NCBI GenBank assembly: GCA_030832645.1
Contig: JAURIR010000005.1
Location: 1-58,094 of the forward strand
Length of the DNA: 58,094 bases
Direction of reading: 5' to 3'
DNA from: Chitinophagales bacterium
GTDB lineage: Bacteria > Bacteroidota > Bacteroidia > Chitinophagales > Chitinophagaceae
Below the pieces are notes generated by a model. It saw only the letters and a program-made list of their open reading frames with translations, made no database searches and was not told the DNA's origin. Positions 8,998 to 19,000 of the stretch are shown here, piece by piece. Every line of letters starts with the position of its first letter. The stretch's first letter is position 1. Position numbers and translations under genes: made by a program.

Positions 8998-10206
8998 TTA
9001 TAATATACTCACTGGTTTCAAATTCAGTTTGATTAAATCGCCGTTGCGTGAAATTAGAAAAGATAATTTTTCTCCAACCGTCTGCAATTTTGTTCGATAG
9101 GATTGAATACTTTTTGAAAAATCATTGTTGATCGCAATGATGTAATCATTTATTTTAAACCCTGCTTTTTCTGCTGGTGAGCCAGGAGCCACTCCATCAA
9201 TCAGGATTTGTCCATCTACATAATAAATGGCCAACCCTGTATAGGCATAATCAAAGAAATCCCGAAACTGACTATTGGGAATGATATGCACTTCTTGCTT
9301 TGCATAATTATAGGTGCTATTGAATCTCCTTAACAAGTCATTGCCTATCAACCCGCCTACAATGGGATAATTCGTAACGTTTACTTCGTCGTCAAAAATA
9401 TGAGTAGGTACTTTCCGAAATTTATACGGACCAATCTTAAGCCATTTAACAGTAGTATACTGCATAGCCATCTTCCCGCCCAATCCCTCTGCCTGTGTTA
9501 GCACTGGTTTTTTTCTTTTGTAAAGTAAGATGCTGCTGTCGTTCGCATAATTTTCTGATAGTAAAAAGTTCAATCCTGCACCAGTATCAAGATAAAATCG
9601 CTGTACATATTTTTTATTCTCTTTAAAGGGTGCCTGATAAATAGGGATGGCAGTAAACAGCGGATTGAGCATATAACCACCGCGGGGATATTTATACTCG
9701 CCATTACTATAGACAGTTAGTACGTTATTGTCGTAATTGATGTTTATGATGTACTTTATAAAAAAACTATACCCAATGATACCATCAATCTTTATTCCAT
9801 ACACACTGGATAATATTTCATAATCATTCACATGAAAATTGAGTCCCTCTACTTCTAACCCGGGCAACTTCATGGTGGCATTGTTCAAAAAAGAAACCGA
9901 CCGAACACCCCCAATACCTTTGATTTTCTTATTAGATGGAACCACAGGCATCTTATATTTTTCAACCGTCATCGAATCCAGTGAAATTCCACCGCTCCCC
10001 GTATCCAATACAAAATGAAGGCTATCGGGATAATCATTCACCTTAGCATTGATTATGATAATTCCACCTGTAAGTAATTGAAAATGAAAACTGGTAATCT
10101 TCTTTGCCTGAGGTTCTATAAATTGTTCTTGGGCAGAAATTTGTACTGTAGTAAAAAATGCAGCCAATAACAACACAGTCTTCAACAAAAACCTCCATCC
10201 AAGCAT
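8998..10206 (-). CDS. Exported retropepsin-like aspartyl protease with PDZ domain
   Basis: A 402-residue exported protein. A hydrophobic signal (LLKTVLLLAAFFTTVQISAQ) is followed by two aspartyl-protease-like halves, each with a DTG motif: HFVLDTGSGGISLDS in the first and QRFYLDTGAGLNFLLS in the second. IDGIIGYSFF and VGGLIGNDLLRRF are the matching psi-loop segments. The C-terminal ~75 residues form a PDZ domain (GLAIYYVDGQILIDGVAPGSPAEKAGFKINDYIIAINN). Two DTGs in one chain suggest a self-contained pepsin-like dimeric active site. Bacteroidota encode many of these aspartyl protease family proteins, whose substrates are unknown. It is first in the minus-strand operon with the two M16 genes and is divergent from mqnC, with an 86-bp shared upstream region. 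Confidence 0.9.
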   Translation of the reverse strand: MLGWRFLLKTVLLLAAFFTTVQISAQEQFIEPQAKKITSFHFQLLTGGIIIINAKVNDYPDSLHFVLDTGSGGISLDSMTVEKYKMPVVPSNKKIKGIGGVRSVSFLNNATMKLPGLEVEGLNFHVNDYEILSSVYGIKIDGIIGYSFFIKYIININYDNNVLTVYSNGEYKYPRGGYMLNPLFTAIPIYQAPFKENKKYVQRFYLDTGAGLNFLLSENYANDSSILLYKRKKPVLTQAEGLGGKMAMQYTTVKWLKIGPYKFRKVPTHIFDDEVNVTNYPIVGGLIGNDLLRRFNSTYNYAKQEVHIIPNSQFRDFFDYAYTGLAIYYVDGQILIDGVAPGSPAEKAGFKINDYIIAINNDFSKSIQSYRTKLQTVGEKLSFLISRNGDLIKLNLKPVSIL

Positions 10207-10264
10207 AAAGAATCTATTCTTCCTAATTTACAACAATCAAGGGAAGATTGTTTACCCGATGTAG

Positions 10265-10272
10265 TAACTTTG
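10265..10272 (+). promoter_or_regulatory. Probable -7 promoter element for mqnC
   Basis: TAACTTTG matches the Bacteroidota -7 consensus TAnnTTTG exactly and lies 20 nt before the mqnC ATG. A TTG at 10248-10250 is the only upstream -33 candidate, but the 14-nt spacer is shorter than the usual 17-23. It is called on the -7 match and position alone. Confidence 0.45.
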
Positions 10273-10292
10273 CAGTACGATTACATTAAAAC

Positions 10293-11420
10293 ATGGGTGA
10301 ATTAAACGATTTATATCAAAAGGCATTGAATTTTGAATTCCTGACTGCGGATGAAGGCCTAACATTATTCAAAGAAGCACCGCTTACCGAATTGATGCAC
10401 ATCGCCAATCAATTGCGGATTCAACAAGTACCTCACGGAAAGGTAACTTGGCAAATTGACCGCAATGTGAACACAACCAATGTATGTATCGCGAATTGCA
10501 AATTTTGTAATTTCTACAGAATACCGGGTCATCCAGAGGCATACATCACAGATATGGATACCTATCGAAAAAAAATCCGTGAAACATTGAAGTGGGGAGG
10601 CGACCAATTGTTATTGCAGGGCGGACACCATCCGGAATTGGGATTGAAATATTATGTAGATACTTTTCGTGCCATCAAAGCAGAGTTTCCAGATATACGT
10701 CTTCACGCGTTAGGCCCCCCTGAAGTTGCCCACATCACCAAACTCGAGAAATCTACCCATACAGAAGTATTGAAAGCCTTGAAAGAAGCAGGCATGGATT
10801 CACTTCCAGGTGCTGGTGCAGAAATTTTAGTAGACCGGGTAAGAAGATTGGTGAGTAACGGTAAATGCGGTGCACAAGAATGGTTGGATGTAATGGCCGC
10901 TGCACATCAACTCAATATTACTACTTCCGCAACAATGATGTTCGGTCATGTTGAAACGTTAGAGGAAAGATTCGAACATCTGATCAAGATCAGAGAAGTT
11001 CAATCGCGTAAACCAGCGAATGCAAATGGATTTCTTGCATTTATACCATGGACGTTCCAGGATGTAGATACTTTGCTTGCAAAAATTCGCGGTGTTCAAA
11101 ACATGACAACACCCGAGGAATACATTCGAATGATTGCTATCAGCAGAATCATGTTGCCGAATGTTAAAAATATTCAGGCTTCTTGGCTAACAGTAGGTAA
11201 AAAGATTGCCCAGATCTGTTTGCATGCTGGTGCAAACGACTTTGGAAGCATCATGTTGGAAGAAAATGTAGTGAGTGCAGCCGGTGCCCCGCATAGGTTC
11301 ACATATAAAACCATTCAGGAAGCTATCAAAGAAGGTGGATTCGAACCTCAATTAAGAAACCAAGAGTACGAATGGAGATCACTGCCAGCAACTATTGAAG
11401 AGCAGGTCATCAATTATTAA
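10293..11420 (+). CDS. mqnC: Cyclic dehypoxanthinyl futalosine synthase (radical SAM)
   Basis: A 375-residue radical SAM enzyme of the futalosine route to menaquinone. It cyclises dehypoxanthine futalosine to the spiro-cyclic intermediate in the cytosol. The [4Fe-4S]/SAM motif is CIANCKFC (Cys65, Cys69, Cys72), preceded by NTTNV. The C-terminal signature GANDFGSIMLEENVVSAAGAPHRF near residue 310 and the ending GGFEPQLRNQEYEW are typical of MqnC rather than MqnE or CofH. Its presence implies that the organism makes menaquinone by the futalosine pathway. The other mqn genes are not in this window. It lies 10 nt before pxpB, so the 5-oxoprolinase genes may be transcribed with it, although there is no obvious metabolic link. 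Confidence 0.94.
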   Translation: MGELNDLYQKALNFEFLTADEGLTLFKEAPLTELMHIANQLRIQQVPHGKVTWQIDRNVNTTNVCIANCKFCNFYRIPGHPEAYITDMDTYRKKIRETLKWGGDQLLLQGGHHPELGLKYYVDTFRAIKAEFPDIRLHALGPPEVAHITKLEKSTHTEVLKALKEAGMDSLPGAGAEILVDRVRRLVSNGKCGAQEWLDVMAAAHQLNITTSATMMFGHVETLEERFEHLIKIREVQSRKPANANGFLAFIPWTFQDVDTLLAKIRGVQNMTTPEEYIRMIAISRIMLPNVKNIQASWLTVGKKIAQICLHAGANDFGSIMLEENVVSAAGAPHRFTYKTIQEAIKEGGFEPQLRNQEYEWRSLPATIEEQVINY

Positions 11421-11430
11421 GATCCCTCAG

Positions 11431-12102
11431 ATGGAATTCACTCGAATATATTCCATTCATGATCAAGCTGTCACATTTGAATTTGCTGCAACCATCAGCG
11501 AAGCAATCAATACCCATGTTATTGCATTGCAAAAATATATTGAATCACATCCCTTCGAAGGGTTTATCGAATCTGTTCCTGCTTACAGCAGTTTGACGAT
11601 TTATTTTTCAAATAAGATCGAAAGTAAAAATGTAATCGATATCGTTAAAATCTATAACGAGCAGCTCACAATTGATACCCATCAACAATTAACAGATATC
11701 ATAACAATTCCGGTCTGTTACGATTTAGGAGAAGACCTTCAATCCGTTTCCGATGAATTGAACATACAGAAAGAAGAGATTGTTCATCTGCATAGTTCTT
11801 CGGTGTACAGAGTGTACATGATTGGCTTTACACCTGGATTCCCTTACATGGGAGTACTCCCAAAAGAGTTAGAATTACCACGAAAAAAAATTCCGTCTCT
11901 GCATATCCATGCTGGAAGTGTGGCTATTGCAGGAAAACAAACGGGTATTTACCCTACTGATTCACCAGGTGGATGGAACATAATTGGAAAGACACCTATT
12001 GATATGTACAACCCTGATCGAAATCCCCGCTATCATCTTCGAGCAGGAGACCGTGTAAAATTTCAACCAATTTCTACAAAAGAGTTTGATCAATACAAAT
12101 GA
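11431..12102 (+). CDS. pxpB: 5-oxoprolinase subunit B (KipI-like)
   Basis: About 223 residues. PxpA, PxpB and PxpC form the ATP-dependent bacterial 5-oxoprolinase that opens 5-oxoproline (pyroglutamate) to glutamate. The conserved core is GFTPGFPYMGVLPKEL, followed by AGSVAIAGKQTGIYPTDSPGGWNIIGKTP, which is diagnostic for PxpB/KipI and the N-terminal half of allophanate-hydrolase subunit 1. The longer open frame runs back into mqnC (11395). The ATG at 11431 (MEFTRIYSIHDQAV) gives the normal family length (~220) and avoids the overlap, so it is chosen. The stop overlaps pxpC by 4 nt, consistent with stoichiometric co-translation. Bacillus KipI also inhibits the sporulation kinase KinA, but that role does not apply here. 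Confidence 0.95.
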   Translation: MEFTRIYSIHDQAVTFEFAATISEAINTHVIALQKYIESHPFEGFIESVPAYSSLTIYFSNKIESKNVIDIVKIYNEQLTIDTHQQLTDIITIPVCYDLGEDLQSVSDELNIQKEEIVHLHSSSVYRVYMIGFTPGFPYMGVLPKELELPRKKIPSLHIHAGSVAIAGKQTGIYPTDSPGGWNIIGKTPIDMYNPDRNPRYHLRAGDRVKFQPISTKEFDQYK

Positions 12103-12944
12103 ACATCACCATCATCAAACCGGGTATACAATCTTCGCTTCAAGATTTTGGGAAATGGGGCGAGCAAGCTTTCGGTGTCTCAATTGGTGGTGTCATGGAC
12201 CCCATTGCTGCAAAAATCGCAAACATCATTTGTAAGAACAACGAAGAAGCTCCGGTATTGGAAATGACGCTTCATGGAACCGAGATACTGTTTAACCAGG
12301 ATGCGAGTATTGCTATTACAGGCAGTGGATCAATTCCTTATATCAACAATATTAAAATACCTTTCAATAAACTGATTCAAGTTCCGAGATTTTCTGTTTT
12401 AAAAACAAAACCAAGTGCCGTTGGATGCAGATCCTATCTGGCAATGACAGATGCAACCAGCGAGAGTATACAAGAGATTGAAATATCAACTTGGCAAATC
12501 AATTACGCAGAAAATTTTTCGCACGAAAAAATCATCCATTGTATACCTGGACCTGAATGGAATTGGTTTGATGAAACATCACAAAAAAACTTTTTCTCGC
12601 ATCAATTTACTGTATCGAATCAATCGAATAGAATGGGATATCGATTGGAGGGAATGCAGTTGAAAACGAAAGAGAAAAAAGAATTACTATCTACTGCAGT
12701 TACAAAAGGGGTTATTCAAGTTACGCACGAAGGATTACCCATTGTACTTATGTCTGATGCTCAAACAACTGGCGGTTACCCAAGAATAGGGAGAATTGCG
12801 GGTGCTGATTTATCTACATTGGCGCAATGCAGACCAAGTGATAAAATTTCTTTCAAAGAAATTTCTGAAGAAGATTCCATCAACAGATGGAAGGATCAAC
12901 AATTGATGCTGAAAAAAATCAAAAACAGTATTGGACTGACTTGA
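12099..12944 (+). CDS. pxpC: 5-oxoprolinase subunit C (KipA-like)
   Basis: A 281-residue member of the biotin-dependent carboxyltransferase-like/KipA family, partner of PxpB. Landmarks are KPGIQSSLQDFGKWGEQAFGVSIGG at the N-terminus (family G-x-xxSvQDxGR-x-G-x-x-x-GV-x-xGG), ITGSGSIPYIN, and the C-terminal VTHEGLPIVLMSDAQTTGGYPRIGRI, which is highly characteristic. It is somewhat shorter than E. coli PxpC (about 310). The start ATG lies in the ATGA overlap with pxpB. Three nt after its stop comes the stop of a convergent gene, so PxpA is not directly downstream as in many genomes. It resumes 1.15 kb further on, beyond the oppositely oriented propeller gene. Confidence 0.95.
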   Translation: MNITIIKPGIQSSLQDFGKWGEQAFGVSIGGVMDPIAAKIANIICKNNEEAPVLEMTLHGTEILFNQDASIAITGSGSIPYINNIKIPFNKLIQVPRFSVLKTKPSAVGCRSYLAMTDATSESIQEIEISTWQINYAENFSHEKIIHCIPGPEWNWFDETSQKNFFSHQFTVSNQSNRMGYRLEGMQLKTKEKKELLSTAVTKGVIQVTHEGLPIVLMSDAQTTGGYPRIGRIAGADLSTLAQCRPSDKISFKEISEEDSINRWKDQQLMLKKIKNSIGLT

Positions 12945-12947
12945 TTA

Positions 12948-14051
12948 TTAAACGCGGGTCAACTTGATTGGTGCAGAGCGATTTGCATTCCACTGACAGA
13001 GATAGAGATTCTGGTCATCGTCTACACATACATCATGCCCATGCATAAACACGCGTGATGCATCCTGAAGTGTGGGTTGCAAAACACCGTTTTGATATGT
13101 AGGTGCTGTTCCACCCGGGCTCGATACTACTTTATTTTTTGAATCCAAGATGGTGAGGAATCCGGTATTGGCATTGCGTTTCCCTTCCCTGTCCTTCGAC
13201 CAACAAACACCTGCATACAAATTTTCTCCATGAATAACAGGCCGGCATACATACATACCTGGAAGATCAATTGTTTTCAGGTATTTACCATCCAGTGTAT
13301 AGACTTTAAAACAACATTCTTCTCTGGAAGTACAAATAAGTACAGGATTATTTTTATCTCGTAAGTCTACAACCACTCCGTGTGCATTTCTTAAATTATG
13401 TGCTGGATTCTCATTGTTATGTCCACCAAATTTTCTGATGAACCTTCCCCTGCTGTCAAACTGCAGTATATAATCGGATCCGTAACCATCTGCAACATAT
13501 ATATCACCGTTGGGTGCGACCGCCGTTTCTGTTGGAAAATATTTATCCTCGTCCTTGTAAACCCCTATCGTATGGGGTTGTGCCAACGAAAAAATAATCC
13601 TACCCTTTACATCTGTCTTCACCACATTCCCGTGTTGCGATACTCCTTTACCGGTAGCATCGTTGTAGAATCCATTGTCTACGATCAATAAAAAGTCTTC
13701 GTCATTTTCTTTACTAATGGTCAATCCATGCCCGGCAGGAAAAGAATTTCCCCAGGAATCCAGCAACTTCCCGGATTTATCAAAGACCATGATATTGTTG
13801 TGCACATCATCCCCCACCATGAACAAACGCCCTTTACTATCCTGTACCATTTCATGGCAATTGATCAACGGATGGGAGGAAGGATTTATTTTGGCCCACT
13901 CCTTATCAACCTTGTACTTGAAGCCATTGTGACCGATGAGTTGTTCTTCCTTTATATTTTTATGAAGGATGTTAAATGCGAAAGATTTGCTGGCAAGCAT
14001 TCCGGCAGAAGCAATGGCTGCTGACTGGATAAATGTTCTCCTATTTTTCAT
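12948..14051 (-). CDS. Tat-exported NHL/6-bladed beta-propeller protein
   Basis: About 367 residues from the ATG at 14051. The N-terminus MKNRRTFIQSAAIASAGMLASKSFAF looks like a twin-arginine-type signal (N-R-R-T-F-I followed by a mild hydrophobic stretch). The remainder is a beta-propeller of NHL-like blades: GRLFMVGDDVHNNIMVFDKSGKLLDSWG, NGDIYVADGYGSDYILQFDSRGRFIRKFG and a third variant with YTLDGKYLKTIDLPG. Such proteins are often called 6-bladed beta-propellers or peptidylamidoglycolate-lyase-like, and no catalytic function can be assigned. The open frame could start further upstream (14216), but that would run through the divergent pxpA gene and lose the signal. It splits the pxp cluster on the opposite strand, with only 46 bp between its start and that of pxpA. 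Confidence 0.85.
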   Translation of the reverse strand: MKNRRTFIQSAAIASAGMLASKSFAFNILHKNIKEEQLIGHNGFKYKVDKEWAKINPSSHPLINCHEMVQDSKGRLFMVGDDVHNNIMVFDKSGKLLDSWGNSFPAGHGLTISKENDEDFLLIVDNGFYNDATGKGVSQHGNVVKTDVKGRIIFSLAQPHTIGVYKDEDKYFPTETAVAPNGDIYVADGYGSDYILQFDSRGRFIRKFGGHNNENPAHNLRNAHGVVVDLRDKNNPVLICTSREECCFKVYTLDGKYLKTIDLPGMYVCRPVIHGENLYAGVCWSKDREGKRNANTGFLTILDSKNKVVSSPGGTAPTYQNGVLQPTLQDASRVFMHGHDVCVDDDQNLYLCQWNANRSAPIKLTRV

Positions 14052-14097
14052 TTCATGAATATAAAAAATTTTGCGGTGATTATCCATACATTTGATA

Positions 14098-14832
14098 ATG
14101 ACCATTGATTTGAATTGCGATATGGGGGAGGGAATGCTCACAGATGCCCAGATAATGCCCTTTATAAGTTCCGCAAATATTGCTTGTGGTGGGCATGCAG
14201 GAGATGCTAACACCATGCAAAAAACAATTCAATTGGCGCTTCAACATCAAGTTGCAATCGGTGCACACCCTTCTTACCCCGATCGAGAAAATTTTGGCAG
14301 AAAAGAAATCAATCTCCCTTTAGATACAATTATTGAGCAGGTTCAAATGCAAATTTATACCATCAAGGAACTGGCCGAAAGGGAAGGAGCTGTTCTTCAT
14401 CATATAAAACCTCACGGAGCATTGTACAATACTGCTGCACGAGATACGCAAGTTGCACAGGCAATTGTACAGGCGATAAAATCAGTTGCCCCCTCCTGTA
14501 AAGTGGTTGGATTACCAGCAAGTGTATTTGAAGAAGTATGTATAAGTGAAGGATTGACATTTTTCGCAGAAGGATTTGCAGACCGCACCTATACAGAGGA
14601 GGGAAAACTAACACCAAGAAGTGAGCCCAATGCAATGATCCATAGCCCCGAAGCAGCGGTAGAGCAAGTGATTCAGATGATTGAAAGAAAGCAAGTGAAA
14701 TCAACGCAAGGTAACTGGTTGAAAATGCCGGTGAAAACCATTTGCATTCATGGAGACGGTGCAAATGCGGTAGTTTTTGCAAAAGCAATTCATAGTGCAT
14801 TGAAAGAAAAAAATATTTCTATCCATCATTAA
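14098..14832 (+). CDS. pxpA: 5-oxoprolinase subunit A (LamB/YcsF family)
   Basis: About 244 residues. The N-terminus MTIDLNCDMGEG is the YcsF/PxpA signature (family DLNxDxGEG), followed by SANIACGGHAGDANTMQ and IGAHPSYPDRENFGR, which line the active site of this TIM-like barrel. HHIKPHGALYN and FFAEGFADRTYTEEGKLTPRSEP are further hallmarks. Together with PxpB and PxpC it forms 5-oxoprolinase. The frame also offers a TTG at 14092, but the ATG at 14098 aligns with the family N-terminus. A TACATTTG resembling a -7 element at 14087-14094 is too near the ATG to serve it convincingly. The gene lies 9 nt before the NRAMP-like transporter, the same neighbour pair as ycsF-ycsG in Bacillus. Confidence 0.95.
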   Translation: MTIDLNCDMGEGMLTDAQIMPFISSANIACGGHAGDANTMQKTIQLALQHQVAIGAHPSYPDRENFGRKEINLPLDTIIEQVQMQIYTIKELAEREGAVLHHIKPHGALYNTAARDTQVAQAIVQAIKSVAPSCKVVGLPASVFEEVCISEGLTFFAEGFADRTYTEEGKLTPRSEPNAMIHSPEAAVEQVIQMIERKQVKSTQGNWLKMPVKTICIHGDGANAVVFAKAIHSALKEKNISIHH

Positions 14833-14841
14833 TTCATTCAA

Positions 14842-16011
14842 TTGAATCAAAAAAAATTCTCATCCCCCCTCATTGCAGCTGCTTTCCTGATGGCAACCTC
14901 AGCAATCGGTCCGGGTTTTCTAACTCAAACCGCAGTTTTCACCAATAAGCTTGTTGCAAGTTTTGGATTTGTTATACTGATATCTGTCCTTTTAGATATT
15001 GGTGCACAACTCAATATTTGGCGTGTGATTTGCGTAAGTGGAAAACGAGCACAAGATCTTGCAAACGAAGTAGTACCCGGGGCTGGTCATGTCTTAACAC
15101 TATTGGTAGTAATCGGTGGATTGGCATTCAACTGTGGGAATTTAGCAGGAGCAGGTTTGGGATTAAATGTATTAACAGGTATAGATACCAAGATAGGCGC
15201 AATCATTAGTGCAGCCATTGCGATCATCATTTTTATTACTAAAGATTCATTGAAATGGATGGATCTTTTTGCGAAAGGATTAGGAATTGTAATGATCCTC
15301 TTAACCATTTATGTAGTGGTGGAAGCAAAACCGCCGTATGCCCAAGCGTTGCAATATTCTTTCGTACCAGAAAAAATTGACTTCCTGGCAATCATCACGT
15401 TAGTAGGAGGCACTGTAGGTGGCTACATCAGTTTTGCAGGTGCACATCGATTGATGGATGCAGGGATGACAGGAACAAATCATATTGAATCCGTCAGTAA
15501 GTCGGCCGTTTCTGCAATTGTACTGGCCTCTGTGATGAGAGTACTCTTATTTTTAGCAGCATTGGGTGTAGTAGCAAAGGGCATTTCATTGAACCAAACC
15601 AACCCGGCTGCAGATGTATTTCAACAAGCGGCAGGAAATGTTGGATATAAAATATTCGGGATTGTAATGTGGAGTGCTGCCATTACATCTGTTGTAGGAG
15701 CTGCCTATACGTCGGTTTCTTTTTTAAAATCGATGCATCCCTTGTTCAGAGAAAAAGAGTCAACTGTACTCAGTTCATTTGTGATTATTTCACTCGCTGT
15801 ATTTGTTGCGATCGGTCAGCCGGTAAAAGTATTGGTAGCAGTAGGAGCGCTGAATGGATTTATATTACCTGTTGCATTGACACTGATAATCATTGCATCC
15901 ACCAATAAAAAAATAATAGGTGAATACAAACATCCTGCTTGGCTCCGATTGTTTGGGTGGATGGTTATAGGTGCAACACTCTTATTGAGCGTAAAAACGA
16001 TTCTTTGGTGA
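14842..16011 (+). CDS. NRAMP-superfamily transporter (YcsG-like), metal motif absent
   Basis: A 389-residue inner-membrane protein with about 11 hydrophobic segments and the NRAMP overall pattern (IAAAFLMATSAIGPGFLTQ in TM1; GGYISFAGAHRLMDAG in TM6). Canonical NRAMP metal transporters have DPGN in TM1 and MPH in TM6. Here TM1 reads GPGF and TM6 has no MPH, so the Asp, Asn and Met metal ligands are missing. Classical Mn/Fe transport is therefore unlikely. It follows pxpA by 9 nt and resembles YcsG, which is encoded with YcsF in Bacillus, so import of 5-oxoproline or a related substrate is a reasonable inference. The start appears to be TTG at 14842: an in-frame stop lies 12 nt upstream, and the next ATG (MATSAIGPG) would cut into TM1. 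It ends directly against a convergent gene. Confidence 0.86.
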   Translation: MNQKKFSSPLIAAAFLMATSAIGPGFLTQTAVFTNKLVASFGFVILISVLLDIGAQLNIWRVICVSGKRAQDLANEVVPGAGHVLTLLVVIGGLAFNCGNLAGAGLGLNVLTGIDTKIGAIISAAIAIIIFITKDSLKWMDLFAKGLGIVMILLTIYVVVEAKPPYAQALQYSFVPEKIDFLAIITLVGGTVGGYISFAGAHRLMDAGMTGTNHIESVSKSAVSAIVLASVMRVLLFLAALGVVAKGISLNQTNPAADVFQQAAGNVGYKIFGIVMWSAAITSVVGAAYTSVSFLKSMHPLFREKESTVLSSFVIISLAVFVAIGQPVKVLVAVGALNGFILPVALTLIIIASTNKKIIGEYKHPAWLRLFGWMVIGATLLLSVKTILW

Positions 16012-19000
16012 TTAACTGAAAAGATATTCAACATCCTCTTTGGTAAGACTCTTCACAAATCCGCTGTCATCTGTAACCAGATCTCTTGCCAAGCTTCTCT
16101 TCTTCTCCTGCAATTGAATAATTTTATCTTCAATTGTATCCTTGCAAATCATTCGATAGGCAAAAATATTTTTGGTCTGTCCGATACGGTGAGTTCGGTC
16201 TATAGCTTGTTGCTCAACTGCTGGATTCCACCAAGGATCTACAATATATACATAGTCGGCTGCAGTAAGATTCAATCCCACACCACCCGCTTTCAATGAA
16301 ATTAAGAAGACCCTTACCTCGTCGTTGTTTTGAAAGCTCTGAATGGCACGTTCCCTGTCTGTTGCGGAGGTACTGCCATCAAAATATTCAAACCGAACGC
16401 CCAACTCAACCAATTTTTCTTTGATCAATGCAAGCATTCCTAAAAACTGCGAAAAGATCAACGCCTTGTGATGACCGATGTTCTCGGTAATTTCTCTACC
16501 AATTTCATCCAACTTCACAGAAACATTTGGCATTTTATCTTCCTCATTCATAATAGCAGGAGAATCACAGATTTGACGAAGCTTCATCAATCCTTGAAGG
16601 ATGGTGAGTTGCGACTTATCAATTCCTTGTTCACTGATAACACCCATGATTTTATCACGGTAATCGTTTCGGTATGCATCGTATATATTTCGTTGCTCTT
16701 CTTCCATTTCACAGAATAGAATGGTTTCTATTTTTTCTGGAAGATCTTTTGCAACCTGTTCTTTGGTTCTACGTAAAATGAAGGGAAATAAAAGCTTTCT
16801 CAGATGATCTTTATTTTCTTTCTCTCCGAATTTATCGATGGGGGTTGCAAACTCGTTTCTGAAATATTCTACTGAGCCCAACATTCCTGGATTCAAGAAA
16901 TTCATTTGAGCATAAATATCAAACGTATTGTTCTGCAAAGGAGTACCACTCATACAGAGTTTATTCTTTGCATTCAATAGAGATGCAGCTTTAGTTACTT
17001 TGCTCTGCGGGTTCTTAATAGCCTGCGATTCATCAAGTACTACATAGTCAAATTCAACTTCAACCATGAATTTGATATCACTTCGCAATGTTCCATAAGT
17101 AGTAATGATAACATCGTGATCTTCAAATCGTTTATTGTTCCTAATTCGCTCACCTCCATGGTGAATGATATAGGTAAGTTTAGGAGTGAATTTTTTAATC
17201 TCGTTCTCCCAGTTGAACATCAATGAAGTTGGACAAACTACCAATGCAGTCATTTTACCGTGCGTTTCTTTGTACAATTGAATAAACGATAAGGCCTGCA
17301 CTGTTTTACCCAAACCCATGTCATCGGCAAGAATACCACCCCAACCAACTTCGTTTAAATAATTCAACCAATGATACCCTGCAACCTGATAAGGACGAAG
17401 CACGTGTGCCAATTCTTTTGGTGGATTGACTTCGTTGATGCGGTTGAAAGACCGAAGGCGATCGTATTTTTCTTCCAGTTTGATCATCACTTCTTCCTCG
17501 TCAATTTCATTGTACAACTCATCGATCACACTCAAATGATACTTTGAAAGCCTTAATTGATCTTGCTTGCCTTCTCCAACTTTAAAAAGCAGAGAATATT
17601 TTTTCAACCACTCCTCAGGAAGAATTCCTAAACTTCCATCCTTCAATTGAACGAACTGTTGTTTGTTTTGCAATGCCTTTTTAATATCATCTATGGTTAC
17701 CTTTTGGGTTCCGAACACGATATCCACTTTCGCATCAAACCAGTCTATGCCATTACTGATATAAATCCGCGTTTGCGGTTTTGCAGTATTAAAACGATAA
17801 TTCTTTAAAATTTCAAAACCAACAATGGGAACATTGGCTTCTTTCATTGCATCCACAAATAAGAAAAACCAATTGTTTTTTAGTACTTCAGATCCTTTTA
17901 ATACCAAATTGAAACTATTCTCTGTTCGAATAAAATTCGAGTGCAAGGAGGTGATGCGCTGAATGAAATTTGATTCTGTTTCTGGATTTCTTTTTATCAA
18001 TTTGATTTTTGCACCTTCAGAAATATATACAGTTTCTTTATCGGTATACTTTACTTCGTAGCCGTGATAATCAAAAACGGGAGTAAAAATCAGGTAATCA
18101 TTTTTTTCCTGTAACAGCAATCGCAATTGAGGTTCACCCTCGAAAACTTCGGAAAGAATAGTTTTATCAAAATCTACTTTATACTTTCTTGCGAAAGGAA
18201 GAACCTTCTCTTTTAAAAATTCGGGCCACTTGTCTGCAGGTATATGTTTATTTTTTTCTGATACAAATTGACCGATGGCTTCGATATCCTCCAGCGCATT
18301 CCAACAATACAATTGATTGTTCAAAATAGGCAATAGATAAGAACCCCACTCATTGGCATTGAGTTCGGTATCCCATTCCTCCACGAATAAAACAGGAGTG
18401 ATATCTACATTCTTTTTTGCAAGCTCTACTCTCAAACCTGGTTTCACTCTTCCTTCCCCCACACTCAACGCAGTAAGATGAGCCGTGGTGAACATTTTAC
18501 CAGCAGGCAATTTCAAAAATGCGGTCCTTCCATCGTTCTCAGAAAATAGTTTAAGCAGTTTTGGATACAGATACTCATCTATCAGCGTGGTGGTTTCGGC
18601 AGGTAAACCCTCATCTTCGGAGTAAATAATATTTTCCCAAATTCCCGAAAAGGGGGAATTTCTACTCACATACTTGTCGATCTCGCTTTTTTGCAATTTT
18701 CTCACTGCATTCATCATTGCAATATCTTCTTCAGAGAGTTCCTGAGATGCAACATATTTAGACAGATCTACTTGTTCTACCTTACCAATAAACTTCAATG
18801 AAGAAGCATCAAATTCCCCTGACACCAATTCAACCGCAAAGCCAGGGTATTTCCCGGGGGTTTCTTTAAAAACAATTCCCAGTCGTTTTGAAGCCTCTAC
18901 TTTTATTTCCTCCACTATTTCCTCTTCTTGTACACTCTCTCTTTTTTTGATGGGTTTCACTTCTTCGACTACCGTATTCACCCTTTTCACAGAAGAATCC

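Noticed and set aside
14087-14094. TACATTTG as a promoter for pxpA
   Set aside because: A start site ~7 nt downstream would fall at or past the chosen ATG; it may be coincidental.
14363-14800. 145-residue minus-strand open frame opposite pxpA
   Set aside because: It is a shadow of pxpA, whose PxpA motifs are unambiguous.
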